From NCBI GenBank assembly GCA_937864195.1, contig CALMJG010000201.1, forward strand, positions 1-64,000: DNA of 64,000 bases, written 5' to 3'. The DNA comes from an uncultured Novosphingobium sp. (GTDB taxonomy: Bacteria; Pseudomonadota; Alphaproteobacteria; Sphingomonadales; Sphingomonadaceae). The stretch's first letter is position 1. Each line of letters starts with the position of its first letter. The position numbers and the translations under genes are program-made. A model generated the notes under the pieces. It was not told where the DNA came from and ran no database searches. It saw only the letters and a program-made list of their open reading frames with translations. Shown here piece after piece: positions 62,904 through 64,000 of the stretch.

Positions 62904-64000
62904 TCAATCCTCGACCGCGAAGGTGATCTCGGCGTGTTCGCGCAGCCGCTCGACCAGCGCCGCGCCCAGCAGCGCGCCGGGCGTGGCCACGGCGCCGCCT
63001 GCGGTGGAGGACAGCAGCGCGATGCCGGTTTCCGCGATCATCCGGCTGGTCGAACCATAGCCCGGATCGTAACGGCCCTTCACGCCATAGCGGATCGTCC
63101 GGCCATCGGGATATTCGCCGATGAACAGCACGTCGTAGAAGCCGTTGTCGCGGTCTTCCTTGCTGGGGCCTTCGCCGGGCTTGGGGTCGTTCTCGCCGCC
63201 CATCATCGGGGTCGAGGCCAGGTGCCTGGCAATCGCCTCGCCCTGTTCGCCGGGTCCGGTCAGGACCATTTCGTCATAGACGAAGTCCGCGCCATAGGGG
63301 TGGCCCAACAGGAAATTGGTGCGGTGGACGTTCTTGGTGTTGATCACCGCCATGATGAACGGCGCGCACCAGGAACCGACGGATTCGTCCAGCAGCGGGG
63401 CATCGCCGCGCGGCTGCTCAGGACCGGTGAAGCCGGGGGTCAGGCCGAACGGGCTGGTCATGTAGGGGATCAGTTCGGGCTGCTTGCCCAGCGTGACCAG
63501 CGTTTCCTTGAGGCTCGCCGCCGTGCCGCCCGAGAAGCCGCCCTGCATCGCCCGGACCCGGCACTTCACGCGCGGCGCCGGAGCGCCGAAGCGGGCTTTC
63601 GCCTCCTGCTGCAGCATGAAGACGCCCAGGTCGAACGGGATCGAATCGAAGCCCGAGGAGAAGGCGATCCGCGCGCCGGAGGCTTTGGCGGCCTCGTGGT
63701 ACTTGTCCACCATCTGGCGCATCCATACCGGTTCGCCGCACAGGTCCGCATAGTCGGTTCCGGCGGCGACGCAGGCGGCCAGCAGCGGCTCGCCATAAAG
63801 CTGGTAGGGGCCAACCGTGGTGACGATCGCCCGGGCGCTTTCCGCCAGCGCCTGCATGCTGGCGGGGTCGTCCGAATTGGCGACCACCAGCGGGGTGTCG
63901 GCAGGCGCGCCGATCAGGTCTCGCACCTCTGCCAGCTTGTCCGCGCTGCGCCCGGCCATGGCCCACTTCGGGCCCCCATTTCCTTGAGCGCCCTGGTAGT
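62904..64000 (-). CDS. Saccharopine dehydrogenase-like NAD(P)-binding reductase (N-terminus beyond the window)
   Basis: At least 365 residues of a protein that continues past the right edge: the reading frame is open from 63957 to 64000 (YQGAQGNGGPKWAMAGRSAD), so the ATG at 63959 is internal. The Rossmann N-terminus is off the window. Visible parts are WAMAGRSADKLAEVRDLIGA, TTVGPYQLYGEPLLAACVAA, DYADLCGEPVW and FSSGFDSIPFDLGV, the pattern of trans-acting enoyl reductase/saccharopine-dehydrogenase-like proteins. The role is probably reduction of an unsaturated acyl or diketone intermediate. Confidence 0.85.
   Translation of the reverse strand, partial: YQGAQGNGGPKWAMAGRSADKLAEVRDLIGAPADTPLVVANSDDPASMQALAESARAIVTTVGPYQLYGEPLLAACVAAGTDYADLCGEPVWMRQMVDKYHEAAKASGARIAFSSGFDSIPFDLGVFMLQQEAKARFGAPAPRVKCRVRAMQGGFSGGTAASLKETLVTLGKQPELIPYMTSPFGLTPGFTGPEQPRGDAPLLDESVGSWCAPFIMAVINTKNVHRTNFLLGHPYGADFVYDEMVLTGPGEQGEAIARHLASTPMMGGENDPKPGEGPSKEDRDNGFYDVLFIGEYPDGRTIRYGVKGRYDPGYGSTSRMIAETGIALLSSTAGGAVATPGALLGAALVERLREHAEITFAVED

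Overview
This is a high-GC window (roughly two thirds G+C by eye) that reads as chromosome of an alphaproteobacterium of the Sphingomonadales, in the range of Novosphingobium, Sphingobium or Erythrobacter. The lineage call is an inference. It rests on two large TonB-dependent receptors inside catabolic gene clusters, on 4-hydroxybenzoate hydroxylase, an atypical PEP carboxylase and a CrbS/CrbR acetate regulator, and on a REP palindrome of the GTGTCGAGCTTGTCGAGACAC type. Coding density is very high. Many genes overlap by four bases (ATGA or GTGA), and no gene-free stretch exceeds about 280 bases. I saw no rRNA, tRNA, CRISPR array, insertion sequence or integrase. The last gene runs off the right edge.

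Layout. (1) 0-9.5 kb, surface and secretion: an RTX calcium-binding protein faces a type I secretion ABC transporter and membrane-fusion protein. A relic of a second RTX gene 3' end sits at the front of the ABC gene. Next come a CDP-alcohol phosphatidyltransferase, a glycosyltransferase and a stand-alone ketoacyl synthase/acyl carrier protein pair. (2) 9.6-10.6 kb: glucokinase. (3) 10.8-32.3 kb, a large catabolic cluster: two TonB receptors, a lactonase-like protein, a sulfatase, two SDRs, a meta-cleavage-type C-C hydrolase, three separate fumarate-reductase-type flavoproteins, a PEP-mutase/isocitrate-lyase-family lyase, an isochorismatase-fold protein without its cysteine, a LysR regulator, an extradiol dioxygenase, a two-component flavin hydroxylase, a racemase-fold protein without its cysteines, and a divergent ETF pair. 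(4) 32.3-44.1 kb, acetate/propionate use: prpE, a GNAT, an MHS-type transporter and a porin face acs-crbR, with the giant sensor CrbS converging on crbR. (5) 44.2-52.8 kb: pobA, HU, a PEPC-family protein, an aldo/keto reductase, an SDR, a chromate transporter and a small secreted protein. (6) 52.9-64 kb: an FadH-type dienoyl-CoA reductase with a divergent TetR, an aminotransferase, then a second aromatic cluster (flavin hydroxylase, FAH-family hydrolase, extradiol dioxygenase, TetR, MFS, epoxide-hydrolase-like protein, saccharopine-dehydrogenase-like reductase).

How it fits together. In cluster 3 the receptors would import a large or sulfated substrate. Sulfatase, lactonase and dehydrogenases would trim and oxidise it. 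The HsaA/HsaB-like pair would make a catechol, the extradiol enzyme would open it, and the HsaD-like hydrolase would split it. The usual hydratase/aldolase/dehydrogenase (HsaEFG or MhpDEF type) is absent from the window; flavoproteins, an ICL-family lyase and two cysteine-less enzymes stand where it would be expected. Three copies of a GATA-N5-TATC palindrome, two of them identical in sequence and almost the same distance from the two receptor starts, suggest the LysR protein controls the whole block. That regulon, with its unusual lower pathway, is the best candidate here for an undescribed system.
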